From: Thamnaconus septentrionalis
Lineage: Eukaryota > Chordata > Actinopteri > Tetraodontiformes > Monacanthidae
DNA: 64,000 bases
Assembly: GCA_009823395.1 (NCBI GenBank)
Contig: CM020508.1
Location: 1,805,015-1,869,014 of the forward strand
Direction of reading: 5' to 3'
The position numbers were made by a program, and so were the translations under genes. The notes under the pieces were generated by a model. The model saw nothing but the letters and a program-made list of their open reading frames with translations. It was not told the DNA's origin and made no database searches. This document shows positions 49,201 through 62,534 of the stretch, piece after piece; the first letter of the stretch is position 1; every line of letters starts with the position of its first letter.

Positions 49201-50334
49201 TGTATTTTTTTTTTTTTTATCCTCTCCCTCTCTCTCTTTTTTACGGCGAGGCTACGGCGACGCGTGTCAGTTAAAACTTCTTCACAGGCGTCAAGCCCTG
49301 CCTGTGAACGGCGCATCATCAAAGATGACATTTCATCAACCACCTCAATAAATAATAGAACACAGTGGCTGCCATCTGAACCCGGGGTGACAGCGTCTGA
49401 GGGGGATGTCACACCCCTAATTTGTTTTCTTTTGTCTTCTGTCATCCTTTATTAGAGTTATCACCTGAATCTCCAATGTCCTGAGCACAGTCGGGCCGTG
49501 GTTAGTGTGAAGAACAGACGCTGTGCCAGGAAAGAACATAAAACACCCACACCCACACACCTGGAAGAACTGAGGATTTAAAACGCTTTCAAATTCTCCC
49601 CTTTCCTCTTTTAAATGTTCCTCTAAATTTCACGCGACAGACTTAATTAGCGCCGTCATTGCCGCTTCACCCCAATATTACAATATTAGATCACCGTCAG
49701 ATTAGAGATAGATTAGACTAATTTGTTGTGACCCAGCCGAGACTGAACGACGCCTGTCTTCGAGGATCCTGCGCACCAACAGCAAGACTTCAGCCCAGCG
49801 AAGGGGTTAAAACCTATAACAAGATATCTGAACCGGTGCTCCGGTCTCCCCCACCGCCTTCCCCTCGCCGAGGTATCTCCCCCGTGCAGGATTCTTACTC
49901 AACTTCAAACTGACAGTGTTTTTAATCTTTCCCGTGCTCCTCTGCTGGAGATTGGGGAGTTGGGGGGGGGCGGGAAGGGGAGGTGGGACAAAAATCAATA
50001 CGGCGTGGCAGGCGATCTAGGAGCCGGTGAATTACAAGGCTCGGGCGCTGGGCGAGCGGCGTGCTCTGCAGCCTTGAGCAGGGGGGGACCATGGGAGCTA
50101 CCTTCAAAGACCAAGGGCAGGTCACAGGTTGGGGTCAGGAGCAGCGGCGGGGAAGCGAGGTATTTACTGTCCGACGCACGGAACTGGGAAATAAGTTCCA
50201 TGCGGCATCAGGGGAGCCTCATATCATCGCTGGCCCCCTCCCCCAGCTCCCTCACCCTCCCCCCTTCCTGTGGAGTCACGGGCTCCTCGGCTCCCTCTTA
50301 CCTCACCTTCCCTCCTGACTCCCCCGCCGGTGAT

Positions 50335-50540
50335 ATACGGGGGCCTGAGCCTGTGATAATGCCCACGCAACAAATTTGAGCGCGGAACATATTGACAGCC
50401 GGGTCTGTCATTATCCATTCATCACGCCGCTGACACACCTTTCAATCCGGCCGTCTTGGCAGCCCACCAGGCGCCCGTAATGACCGCAGATAAATTTTGC
50501 CGGGTCTACAGAGCGCACACCTCCAGCGGCACTCCAACCC
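50335..50540. promoter_or_regulatory. candidate regulatory block with inverted MEIS-type sites
   Basis: TGACAG (50393-50398) and CTGTCA (50405-50410) face each other across 6 bp, flanked by CCTGTGATAATGCCC, TCATTATCCATTCATCACG, GCCCGTAATGACCGCAG and AGATAAATTTTGCCGGG. TGACAG is the MEIS/PREP/TGIF core. Confidence 0.45.
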
Positions 50541-51639
50541 CCGGCGCGGAACTGATCGATGGACACGCGCAGAGTTACAGGTCAGTCATCCAAAAATTCA
50601 GAACTTGATATGTTCTGTTTATCCATCCGTGTGGGTTTTGTAATGAAGACTCGCCTCTCTGGCTTTAACACCACTTAACAAGACTGGATGTTGTTGCTGT
50701 CGGTACTTCAGTCAAGACGTTACGTCAGGAAGATCTGCAGACATCGTCAAGGAGCTGAGCTCTTGGAAAATATCGTGATGTTTGCCCGGGGTACCGAGAG
50801 CAAAGTATCAGGTTGTTCTACGATGTTAAAGATTGAAGTCCGACTAATCGCCAGAGCTTGTGGAACAAGTCCAACGCTTGATGCCTCGTGCCAACACTCT
50901 CTATTAATATCAGAAAATACATTATAGATTCATTTTCAGATGCACTTTTTCCTTTTTAATTTTAATGCAGCAGTTGTTGTTTTAACCCATATGTTGCGTC
51001 TTGTTTTTGGTTTTTTTCTTGTCTTTTCTTGGTTCTTGATTTGCAACAGAATAGGAATAGAAGCAGTACTTTCAGCAGTACGGACAAAGAAAAAAATAAA
51101 CTGGGTCAATTCTCAAAGACACGGGTTCCTGTTATCCAAATAGCGGAGGCCACTGGCGTCCGCAGCACTGAAGTATTTGTGAGACAACAGTTGTGTCATT
51201 CTGTTTCTGTTGTTGTTGTTGTCCTACACTGTTAAAGCCTTTTGAACCTTGGAACGGTTTTGGGATTCAATATCCTCCGTTAGCTAAAATGACGCATGGC
51301 TAATTCCTGCTCCACGGTCCAGCGTGAGGCGCTCTGATCAATATGTGTGCAGCTACCTGCCAATGCCAGACTGAGTAATTAGCCCGTGTGCTTTTGTGGG
51401 CCTGATGCGGGGTGATGAAGTCGCGCTATCTACCGGGGAAACAATTGGTTATTTCGTCACTCTGCACCCAAACAAGGACAGTCTGCCTTCAAACGCTCTT
51501 TTGGATAGACTTCGAGGAGGCTGCACGAGATGCTCAGAGGAGCTTTAATTCAACATCACAAACAACACAAATCGGCTCCAGTGCAACAACGGCGCTGACA
51601 GAAGTGGAGGGACCGTTCACTTTGTACGAATATTAATTC

Positions 51640-52015
51640 AGCCAGAGATTGAGGGAGAGCGCTATAAATATCCGTGACCGCCTGATTGCTCCGGGAGGAT
51701 CAAACGCAGACAAACAATGTACTTTCTAAACAGTTTGTTCCGAGAGAACCATGACAGAAATAACTGACAGCTCTTGATGAACAGGAACATCCGGAGATCA
51801 GACAAGTTTTTATTGCATCAGAAATTAATTCTAAAAATGATACATCACTCAATAGCATATTAAAAGGCGTTCAGCTCCCGCTTGAAGAATTTTTAATATT
51901 CTCTGACAACGGCGTCTAATTACACAAAACACGTCTCTGTTTGTCTGACTGAAATAACTCAATTATAGCAACTGCAAACATCTGGCCGCGCTCTCACAAG
52001 AGTTGATTAGAACCA
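51640..52015. promoter_or_regulatory. candidate conserved non-coding block with two TGACAG sites
   Basis: Non-repetitive sequence of about 375 bp. TGACAG occurs at 51752-51757 and 51765-51770 in direct orientation. Other motifs are GACCGCCTGATTGCTCCGG, TTTTTATTGCATCAG, GAAATTAATTCTAAAAATGA, CGTCTAATTACACAAAAC and AGAGTTGATTAGAACC. Confidence 0.45.
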
Positions 52016-54374
52016 TTTTTTTTCTCATTCTCTCTCTCCTCTCTCTCTCGCTCTCTCGCTGAAATGATTAAATAAGACAGTAATCACTTTAGAGCCACTT
52101 CCATCTCCATTAGAAGTGTGTGGAAGTCAGGACGCCGTGGAACCTGGGCTAATCCAATCACGGCTGAGCCCACACTCGTCACAGCGGGGCAGAACATGTG
52201 AGGACGACATGCAACCGTGTCCCATTAGAACGAATTGGATTGTTTTGTTTTGTTTTTTTCATACTACTGTCCTCAATTTCTTTCTTTATTTAGAAAGTAT
52301 TTCTGTGGCGATAACTAAACCATCTCAACATCTTATTCGCATCAAATGGTCCCCGAGACCTGCGGTGTATCCGCTGACCTTGAGCCCATTGGCCAGTATC
52401 TGCTGCAGCCTTTAAATTTCAGAAGACAAAAAAAAAAAAAACTAATTGAAAGTTTCTCTCCTGAAGATCTGCTACTTGATTTGATGCCGGAATCTTCCCA
52501 ATGTCACATAATCAATGGAGGCAAGACGGGTAGGTGCATGTTGGGAACACCCCCACTGGATCAGTGATGGGCTGTTCACCACTACCCCTCTGTGTGTCTG
52601 ATAGTGTGTGTGTAGAGGAGAACACCTCAAGGGCATTGAATTGCTTATAAAAGCAAAAGAAGACTGGAAAATAATGACTTGACTCGCCTTCCGAAATTCA
52701 AAAAACTGAAAACGGACATCAGACCGCACACGGCTATTATCATTATAATGGCTCTACTGCAGTCTACCAGCTGTTGTTTGCTACCGTGTGTTTGTGTGTG
52801 TGGTGTCTGTGTCCAGGTCAGCCTCGTCTCCACCCTCTTGTCACCTCTTTATCTGATGGATTCATATAAATGCAAGATAAATATCACCGCTGTCAGGCGG
52901 AAAAATCTCCCAGAATGTCAACTTGACAGTAGGTGTCACTTCATCAGAAGTTGTAATCCTTGAGATTTTCACCACATTAGATCCAATTCTATACATTATT
53001 GGACAGCACGGGGCAGCCTTCTGGTTTGTTTGCATGTTTCCGCACGTAAGCAAGCAGAGGAAGTGTGGCACGTTTGGCATTTCTGGCCAGAACTCAATCT
53101 GCTTTGACCAAACTGTGGTACACTGGTTTTACTCAGGTGATGATAGTGGGTTAAACTTTCCTTTTTTTGAATTTTGACAGATTCTCCGTCCGTCCACCCA
53201 GTGTTCCTTTCCCTTTCTTTTACCTTTGGCTGGAGACCCACTGACTGGCAGATTCCTGACATTCTGTAGCTCAGCTCACCAGACTGTTGGTTGGCTGGTG
53301 AGCAAACGCAACACAGTACCAGTGAGTTTTCTTTTCAGCGTCATTTCTGTGGCGTGGGTAGATCACGGAAGCTAAATGTTTCTCCATCCAACCGGCGCAG
53401 TATGCTAAACAGCGCATTAGCTTCCACATCACAATGAGTGAGAGTGATGAAGGAACTGACGGCGAGTTGTGAGGGAGAGACTAGTCAAAGAGGTCTGAAC
53501 CAGCAGTGTGAATCCCGGAGAAGCCGGAGTTAAATGATGCTCTTAGGCAAATAGAAAAAGGCCATAGCCATTTGGGTAAGTAGGGAGCAATTACACACAA
53601 GGATGATTTAGGGGGGATGCTGTCAGTGTGGTAAAGGAGCCAGGACCTCTGCGGATGAAATGAAAATGGCCCTGTATAATGGCGGAAGCGACAAACGCGG
53701 CCACTTTGGATGGAGCGACTATTACGGCACGTCAACACAGGCAAGAAAAAGAGCAAAACCATGAGGATGGCAATTAGAGAACATGAAAGAAAATGGACGG
53801 CGGCAATGGGCGGCGAGAGGAACGTTCCGGCAAAGGACTTGCGAGTAGGAGTTAATGCTGTGATTTATTAGAATTTGTCAGCGCGGACGTGCGCGTAGTA
53901 AATTTTCGACGAGGTCGCCGACTTGCACGGTGTCACAGCAGCACTCTGGGGTCCCGGGCGCGACGTGGAGAGGAGGTGAATACCACCCGGAAACATTAGG
54001 CGACGACATCAGTCACCAAACATTACCTTCATGCAAATGTCGTCGTGGTGACTTTGGCCCCGTCGTCTCCCCTCGTCAAGCCGCTCCGGCTCAGCGAGCG
54101 ACTCTCAGGCCATCAGCTCCTGGAGGACCATCGCTCAGGGTCTGTCGCGACAGCAGCCCCCGCCACTAACACATCTGCATCATCATCATCGCCATCATCG
54201 TCTTCATCATCATTATCCTCATGACCGTCATCGTCGTCATCATGGTGATGGTTTTGCAAATACGCTCTCTCAGCGTTCCCCTGCAGTCTGGATGTGGGCA
54301 GCGCGGCAGGCCCACTGCCCCCCCGCCACCTCCTCCCCTCCACACGTGCATGTTTCTGTGTTTTTCTGAGGGCG

Positions 54375-54560
54375 CCGGCGTGCGGCAATTAGCACAGGAT
54401 TAATTGGCATCTTTATCTCATTAGGGCCAATCTGATCAGAGTATGATGAGTTTTTTTTTTTTTTTTTCCTTTTCAGCGCGCTCCCATTTGTTTAAGCCGA
54501 TTGTGTTAATTGCCGTCATTATTACGGGCTCTTTAGCGTCGTCCTCAGGGCCGCCGTCCT
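54375..54560. promoter_or_regulatory. candidate conserved non-coding block
   Basis: GGCAATTAGCACAGGATTAA, CATCTTTATCTCATTAGGGC, TTAAGCCGATTGTGTTAATT and CGTCATTATTACGGGCTC, interrupted by a T run at 54451-54467. Confidence 0.4.
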
Positions 54561-54819
54561 GCCGCCTGGACGCCATAAAGGCCCGGCCGCGTGTCGCGCC
54601 TCGCTCCAGTTAACCCCCGGAACGAGCCTCCGCGGCGGTGGGTCGACCGCCAGCCGTCTGCACCTCCAGCCATTAACACGTCGTTGAGCCTCTCGGGCCA
54701 CCTAATCACGTCTCCCGCCTCCCCAAATAAAAAACGTTACAGTCCCAGCGTGGACGAGTGTACAAGAGGCGTCCAAACGCCCAGCTGAGCGTGTTTCTCA
54801 AAGACCCCCTGGGCCTCGT

Positions 54820-55250
54820 TTGTCAATCCGCCGATGATGCACATCACAACCTGCCGTTAAACGCAGATAGCCACCGCTTTATGGACAATAAGAGGGAATT
54901 ATAGTGACGTGACGCTTTCGAGCGGATGCTAGAAATAACAACAAAGCGATCTTTGTCTCTTCCTTGTCATTTATGTTTTACGGCGGCGGCGCCACGATAA
55001 ATATCTACGGCGAAGCATCGAAAGGCAGTACTTTTGTAAAGGGAGGGAGCCGTTACTTCAGCTTGAACTCAGATCAATGGCTCACCAGAGAGCGGCGGCC
55101 GACAGATATGAAGACGGACCTCAGATCTCGCACCAGTGGAAACTTTACACTCGCCGCTAAGTTCTCTAACGGGGGCAATCAGGTTTTATATACTGATAAC
55201 ACGCCCTCAACCCACCCTGCCCCAATTTAACAACTGTGCACTCAAGCTAT
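54820..55250. promoter_or_regulatory. candidate non-coding block, complex sequence
   Basis: GGACAATAAGAGGGAATTAT, AGTGACGTGACGCTTTC, GCGCCACGATAAATATCTAC and GGTTTTATATACTGATAACA; no repeat signature. It includes a short open frame without recognisable homology. Confidence 0.3.
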
Positions 55251-56193
55251 ATGGCCTGTCCCCTTTTGATGAGCCAAGGCTTCACGGCTCCGCAGTGTTG
55301 AAACAGCCGAAGTCTGTGCAGCAACCGTGCTGAGGTGAACCGACATCAGGGCCACGACGGCCGACTGCTGTCCACGACAACGACAGAAGCAACTTTTGCA
55401 TTGCTACGATTTTTTTTTATTAGCCGGTTCATACGAGAGAAACCGGCCATGGGACTGCAGTGGAAATTGCCATGGGATCATCAAGTCATCAGCATAAGTG
55501 AAGATGCTTTCAACGGCCATACACTTACATCCAACATTTCCAAGATGTAAACGACTTCGACACCCTTGCGAAAAAGATTTACATCGTGTCGCCTCTAGTT
55601 TTGCAGACGCCTCATTTTGAATAATGGAAAACGCACACATCACTCAGACGAGGAGACACAAATACTCCTCGAGTGTGTGTGTGTTTGTGTGTGTGTGTCG
55701 CAGAGGAGAACCAGTCAGAATTAGACAACCGTGAGCTCCATCAGAGACATGACAGCTTGTATGACAGCAGCAGCCGCGGTTGTACCCACTCACCTTTGCC
55801 TCTGAGCGCAAACAAAGCTTTGATTTCCTCAAATTCCACCACCCGCCATCCTCCTCCCCTCCCCTCCCACCCCCGAAAAGCAAACCCAGCCGTCCCCCTG
55901 TGCCTCACCACAACAATGCACAACCAGCCCGCCGCCACGCACTTCCCCAGAACACAATCTGAGGAGACGCGTAGCCATCTGCACCTCCGGGGGGAAACTG
56001 CTTTTTCTTCAAAGAGCAACAAGATCAGCATTATGCCATCTGAAAGACTCTCCATGACTGGGGAGTGTAAATCACTCAGCGACTTGAAGACTGACACACT
56101 TGGTAGAAAAAAAAAGGGGAAAAAAGGCGTCGTCAACACTGACAGCAAGGCTGTAAACTAAACCTAAGATTTTCAAAATGCTGTTGTTCATTC

Positions 56194-56228
56194 AGGCAGA
56201 GAAAAGGTTTCCAACCTTTTCTCTGCCT
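56194..56228. repeat. perfect 16-bp hairpin with 3-nt loop
   Basis: AGGCAGAGAAAAGGTT (56194-56209) pairs with 56213-56228 without mismatch. It lies in unremarkable AT-rich sequence upstream of the LINE fragment. Confidence 0.85.
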
Positions 56229-56439
56229 CAGATTTAGCTTTGCACCTTTTGTGACTGTTCTGCTGCTGCAAATATAGCTAATGTCGTAACGCTACTATTG
56301 AAGCATTAATATCAAGTTAAACTGTCTAATTTAATTTGAATAATGCTTAATAGCTGTGACTAGTCCTGACTCAAGCTAATGAACTGGAGGAGACCTGGAG
56401 CTGGACGACGAGCAGCGAGCAGCGTGGACAGGATGAGCC

Positions 56440-56690
56440 TTGCGAGGACCTCAGAGGGATGCTGAACGTTGAGGGGATGAAACCAGAGAAGCCAGACTGA
56501 GATGGCTTGGACGTGTCCACAGGAGCGACAGCGAATATCTGGCTTGGAGGTTGCTTGGGTGGGAAGTGGCAGGCGGCCTGGAGGACGAGCAGACAGGAGA
56601 TTTATGTATGCAGTGAAAGAGGACATGAAGAAGATGCAGAGGGTAAGAGGATGGGTGGATGTGGATGGAGTTAGCTGATTGGCTGAGGCC
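56440..56690 (+). pseudogene. non-LTR retrotransposon (LINE) C-terminal fragment
   Basis: From 56497 the sequence encodes LRWLGRVHRSDSEYLAWRLL. After a frame change comes RRFMYAVKEDMKKMQRVRGW. The pair matches the RWxGHVxRxD...GRPxRRFxDxVKEDM pattern at the end of many LINE open reading frames. The fragment is frameshifted and short, and its clade cannot be assigned. The flanks show no clear target duplication. Confidence 0.55.
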
Positions 56691-57174
56691 ACTGCTGTGC
56701 GGAGCCGCCCAGAGGAGGAGGACACCTCACTGATATCTAGTGGACGTTTAGCTGCATGGTTCTTATTTTTCCATCTGTTGGTTGCTTTTGTGAGATGTTT
56801 TGCACCTTTCCTCCACATCCAGGTCTAGACCAGGTATTTACTGACCCTCGTTGTTCGGAGCAGTGAAGGTGAGGCTGGGTTGGTTGGAAACTGGTCCCAA
56901 TCAGCGGGTTAAAAGAACCCAAAATATCTCATCTGCTCCCTGGTGGCTGGCTGTGGTTCTTCCTGCTTCGTGTGCAGTTTCAGCAGGGAAAACGTCATGT
57001 GACCCTGCTGAAACAAGACAAGACTGAAGGGCTGAAAACAGGAATTTTGCCACCAACTCCAAGAGTCTCTTCGTTGCGTTGATGTGCGGCTTTCACGAAG
57101 GTCTGCAGTTTGGTGCCAGTAGCGTGTGAGAAGGCGGCTTCATTTCAAATGGCCGCAGCAGACAGCCAGACAGA

Positions 57175-57335
57175 CAGACAGAGAGCGCCATCGCCGCCTA
57201 TAATGCAGTCAATAAAGTTTGCGCGAAGCTCCGGGGATCATGCGCTCAATTAAGGTTGAAGCACTGTGAGGCAGTGACAGCAGGCGTCTCTGATGCAGCA
57301 GAAATATTCATGTCAGCGGTGCCCTACAGAATCCA
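57175..57335. promoter_or_regulatory. candidate regulatory block
   Basis: GCCTATAATGCAGTCAATAA, GCTCAATTAAGGTTGAAGC, GAGGCAGTGACAGCAGGCG (TGACAG) and AGAAATATTCATGTCAGCG lie in 150 non-repetitive bases. Confidence 0.35.
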
Positions 57336-57508
57336 GTAGGCCTGGCTGCCTTTGAGCAGAGACAGATGAATAATCAGAGGGGAGGGTGGAGAGAGAGGAG
57401 CTTTGGTGGGGTTAAAAAAAAAAAAAGAGTCGAAAAAGCGAAGCAGCCTTTTGCTCTGCAAGGACTTTGAAGTCCTTCTTCCAGCAGACACACACACTCG
57501 CACAAAGG

Positions 57509-57565
<57 letters not shown>
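57509..57565. repeat. (CT)n microsatellite
   Basis: About 28 CT units. A further CT run starts at 63964 and continues past the window end. Confidence 0.95.
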
Positions 57566-57569
<4 letters not shown>

Positions 57570-60500
57570 CTTCCCCCAGTTTTCTGGCTGCCTCTTTCAT
57601 CTCCTTCATCTTCACCCTGGGTTTGCTCCAGGGATCCCCACCGTCCCCCAGTACTTACCACTCGTTTGCTGTCCAGGCTTTGATATCTGCTCGCGGAAAG
57701 ATCAACAGCGTACTTTGGATCCATTTCTCCAGCTACCGCCGCGGCTTTAATAACGGCAACAAAGCCGGGGCTTTATGACTGCCGCACTGACTCACATCTA
57801 TTTGTTATTCACAGCCACTATCATTTCCCCAAAGCGCTCTCGAGCGTATGCACGCGGGGCCGACTCCGCTGCTCCTCCGCAAAAAAAAAAAAAAAAACAT
57901 GAAACGAGCGCGAGTGCTGTGTGGGTTTTCCCGAAAAGTAGCGAGCGCCGACTCTGAAAACAAGTTTCTGCAAAGAGCGAAAGCGAGCGAGCGAGAAAAG
58001 CTCCCTGTGAACTGTGTGAGCCGACGCTCCAGCGAGGAGTGACACCGAGCCACAAGAAAGCCATAAATTAGGCACAGCTCAAAAAGCCCGTTATTAAGGC
58101 CTGGAGCACCGACTGCAGCAGCTCCCCACACTCTGCCGGTACCTTCTCCTTCTGCCACAAGAACCGAGCCGCTCATCGGCCTCCTGCAGCAGCAATACAG
58201 CGGCGATGGGAATATGTTGAGTCTTGAGATTTTATTCAGGTTTTTGCATTAAACGACACAGATATCAACGCGCATATTCCACTTATCACAAAGTCATTAA
58301 TTAATTTGTTTCTTTCTTTGACTACACAGATAAAAGCTTGCAGCTGATATGATCCATATAGATGTGACAGTTGATGGTCCTGTCTCTATGCCTCCAATTG
58401 ATCATGCGTTCTGGCTACTTGACCAAGGGGATAGATAGAGTTTATAGCTTCATGCTATTTCTCAACTCCAGTCCCCAGTTAGGCTTTTCCACAAGGTTGC
58501 AGTACAATAAAATATACACCAATTATAAAGACCAGACTGTACAGCTCAATAATTCAATGAGCCAGTATTGCAGTTACAAGATAAGAAACATTGAGTCACT
58601 CTCCCACATAATGCACACACCATGTACCGATGAGTACAATTTTGTTTTGACTTTAACCAGGTTTCAGCTGTGGTGATAAACATCTTCAGCTCTCAGATGG
58701 ATTTTATTTCTGATTTTTGAAGCAACGCTAACGTTAGGACCTCTGCTTTCCCCCTCATGTCCCTGATTAACAGACCATGCTGGTTAATCGCGGTGATTTT
58801 TATTATTTATTTATTTTAATCCAGCCAAGAAACAAACCCACAATGGTAAACCTGCACACACAAGCGACCCTATAAGAACCAGTTTTTAATCTCCCCGTCG
58901 TCGGTCGACACACAGTGTGTTGGCATGATGATGCTCTCTGGCCATGCACACGAGTGCAGCCTGGTTCTGTCTCAGTAAAGGTTCTGCAGGCCTCCAGGCC
59001 AAGCATCACACCAGGCATGAATCATGGAAATGTCAAGTACAAAGTCTGCAGCTGAAGAAGTGTCTCTGCACTGACCACCAGGCTGGAAAAAAAAAAAAAA
59101 AAAAACAGCCATGGTTGACCATTTAGTTTTACCTTTTTGAGGTAAAGCAGAATAACAGCTGTTTCTAACGATGCAAAACCAGTGCCGGTCTTATTGTTTT
59201 TTTCTCCCTTTGAGTGCTTTTTTCAGTCACAGATTCTTTTTGCATGTTTCACCTCCAACTGCCAGGGTGCAGGATTTTCACCACACGTGCACAACCCCCA
59301 CAGAGGCAATGTAACGAAGGTGCTGGTGATGAAGCTGAGAGGGAGCTGCAGGTGTTGAAGTGGAAACTGACTGTAGCAGATTATTCACCGGCTGAGGTTT
59401 TTAGCTCGTCCTCCGCTGTCCTCATTGGTATTCAGTGATAATTCACCGTCGAGCTGCAGATTCCAAAGTGTTTGCAGGAAGGATCTTCTCCCGCTTCTCC
59501 GGCTCCAGTCGTGATGGAGTTGTGTCTTGTGTGTTTGTTTTTTTGGGTTTTTTTCTAAATTTCTAGGCTAAAGTCATGGAAGCCGTCTGGGCTCTTTATC
59601 TGGTTACGACAACAACAGCAAAGATTGATATAATTATTTTTCAGACTTTTTTTTCCCAGAAGTCGTAAAAACTGTACTAAAACTGGCGCATACCTCATGC
59701 TGTTTCTCGAACAAAGCCACTCTGGCAAAAAAGAAAGAGAGAAGGCCGATCGGGCAGAGGTGATTTATTGTTGCTGTGACTGAGTCAGGACACAGCGCTC
59801 ACTTCATAAAGCTTCACCTTTAGGAAACAGGTCAGACGATGAAGAAGGTGTTAGCTTGGGTGCTATTTTTACACCTAATCTATTTTCCTCCGTCTTTGCG
59901 TTCCTACTTTTACTGTAGCCGGAAATATCTTAAAGGTCTTCTTGGATTCAGTTATTCAATGTCAAAAAAAAAAAAAAATGCTGTTTGAAACCTTTCAAAA
60001 TACTTGGAAGGTCTCAACGTATAAAGCAAGAACAATTGAAAAAATTACCTCAAACACCTTCACGTAGCTCCCCAGAGCTGCAGCGCCACCACCAGGGCCG
60101 CTTGCAGCTTTTCCTCCTGGGCGACAACGGCGGCGGCAGCGACAAACGCGCCAACCGTCACATTTTGATCGGCGACAGATTGCAGGCGACTGCAGCAGGT
60201 AACGCGGCCACTATACAGTGGCGGCTGCTCCTCCAACAGATGGATCAAAGATGTGCAGTGCGCAGCAAATCTGGAACTCTTAATAATTCAGCAACTTCTC
60301 CTGTGACATTGACTGCAGTTTAGGCTCGCTCCGTTTTAAAGGAAAAAAAAAAGGAGGAAAAAAAAACACACACCGGGCACAGATGGGGAGGCAGACTCGT
60401 CTCTCGCAGCAAAACCACGGCGCTAACAGGAGAAGTCCCCAAAGAGAGTAGGGAGATAGGTAAGGACGGACAGACGGCTTCGGCCCCCCCACCCGAGACC

Positions 60501-60712
60501 CCTGGGAGACTGCTGCTCAGCTGCGACTGCTCAGCTGCAAACAGCCTCAGCTGCCGCGCCACATGCTGCCCGAGACACTTCCTCCTGCTCGCTGCCTTAA
60601 TTTGCAGCGGAATTATGAGGGGAAAACAAAAGAAGTCCAAGCGGGGGAGAAAAAACACGGAGCAAAAGCAGAGGTTAAAGACGATCAGCAGCAGCGACGG
60701 CACCTTATAGAC

Positions 60713-61135
60713 CGGGGGTCACCGACCTTTTGGAACCTGAGAGATGCTTCATGGGTACTGAGTCATATGAAGGGCAACTACTTTGCAACACTCTCTGAAA
60801 TAACATGTTTTCTCAGTTTGCCTTTAGTGATATATTAGCAATGATGATACTCATGTACAGACACTGATCACTACAATGACTTCCAACAAGATAAAATCTA
60901 TTTTAAACACTTTATTTCTTTCAATCAGAGTTTTACCTAAACTGCTCTAGACTTAAAAAAAATGTTTTTATCATTTTACTTTTGAGATATTGTCATTTCC
61001 GAGTCGGTATAAATGCAAGTGTGATTACAAAAAAAGTAGCAAACAATAAAATAAAATATTAGATGCAGCTCACCGAGTTGTGCTATCTTTAGAACACACC
61101 TGCAGGCGACTTAAGGTCCTTGTTGGTGACCCCTG
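60713..61135 (+). mobile_element. non-autonomous hAT-type element (MITE)
   Basis: Terminal inverted repeats read CGGGGGTCACCGACCTTTT on the left and, in reverse complement, CAGGGGTCACCAACAAGG on the right. They are flanked by 8-bp sequences TTATAGAC (60705-60712) and TTCTAGAT (61136-61143) that agree at six positions, as expected for an old hAT target duplication. The interior is AT-rich with no coding capacity. Confidence 0.75.
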
Positions 61136-61767
61136 TTCTAGATCAATACACCAAGTGAAGTGACGAGATTCCTGAATCTGCACATATTGGATTAGGTTCA
61201 TTTTAGAACAAAGACGTTTTCATTGGTCGGCTGAAGCTTCGCACCGGCTGCACGGACCAGCAGAGATCAGATCAGATGATCAGAATCAAGTTCCAGCCCC
61301 AAACTCATGACCCGTCATGTGCGGGAAGGCCTCTCAAAAGACGCCTTTCAGGAGCTTCGCTGCCTCCCGGACCGCCGCCGCCCCACCGATTAGCACCAAG
61401 ACAAAAGCTCCAGTGATGAGGAAGTTTTTAAAGAGTGGCTCGTCAAGTTGCAAGACGTCCTTTGATCTCTGAAAATAGGAAGAAAGCGGCAAAAGTCAAT
61501 GTCATTTTACAGTCAGAAGACCGTCACGGCTGCACAGATGGATGGATTCTCGCTGTGTGTTCACATGGCAGTGGGTTTGGAAAACAAGGAGCTCCATTAT
61601 TCAGACGTGAGTCTTGTTATCCAACGTCGCCCCTGCCAGAGCTGCTGCGGTTTGCAGGATTAAGTAAGCAGGAAGTTTTGGAAGTTCTGTTCTTTGGCAG
61701 CAACCCCAGTTGATCTTCTAGTAGTGTGTCATCGATATTTACCATAGATACAACCAAAAAAACCACA

Positions 61768-61768
<1 letters not shown>

Positions 61769-61801
<33 letters not shown>

Positions 61802-61803
61802 CG
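61769..61803. repeat. (ATG)n trinucleotide repeat
   Basis: About eleven ATG/GAT units, the last with one substitution. Confidence 0.9.
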
Positions 61804-62492
61804 ATGGGAATATTGGTCTCGTCTCGAAGCCCAGAACTAGCATGATGTCTGAGTGGAAGGGGAAAAAATCAGACAGACAGAAATGTCAGGTTAGTTTAGC
61901 ATGAACGTAAAGTTCTTGTAGATTTCTTGTAAAAGTCTTTAAAAAATAAATAAATAAATAAAAATCTGACTGGCAACCAAAACTGAAACCAGGAACTGAA
62001 TTCTAAAAAATGTTTTCCTGCACAACCAAATATCTGCTCCACACTTATTGCACACTGGGCTGATACAATTTCTAGCTCCCAGTGTGTTCTTGCTGGCAAA
62101 CAACTGCTGGATTTTTCTCTGCAGTGAAGGTCGCCCAAGGTTGTCTTGGTGAGGAGAAGAATCCTTGAAATGCCTCGGGGGGGAAAAAAAAACAATAAAA
62201 CCTGCTTGAACAATACATAAAACAGACTTTTTATTTATTAAATTTTTGCACTGCAGTCGGAGTGAACAGGGCCAGTCAGGGTGCCGCCCTTCTTTCTATC
62301 AATCTCAACAGTATCTTTAATATTCTTCTGCACTCATGAATTTATGATCAGCGAAGATTCACGGACGGCGGTGGCGGCGTGACTGCGGGGCCGAGGCCCG
62401 GCCGCCTCCATGCCTGTTGGCAGCGAGAGAAACTTCCACACAACTTGGCACAGATCCTCAGCGATCTCTGAAAACCCCTGGCAGTGCATGAG

Positions 62493-62534
<42 letters not shown>

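Noticed and set aside
54177..54250. CAT/ATC-rich stretch giving Asp/Glu- or Met-rich frames
   Set aside because: Degenerate trinucleotide repeat without gene context.
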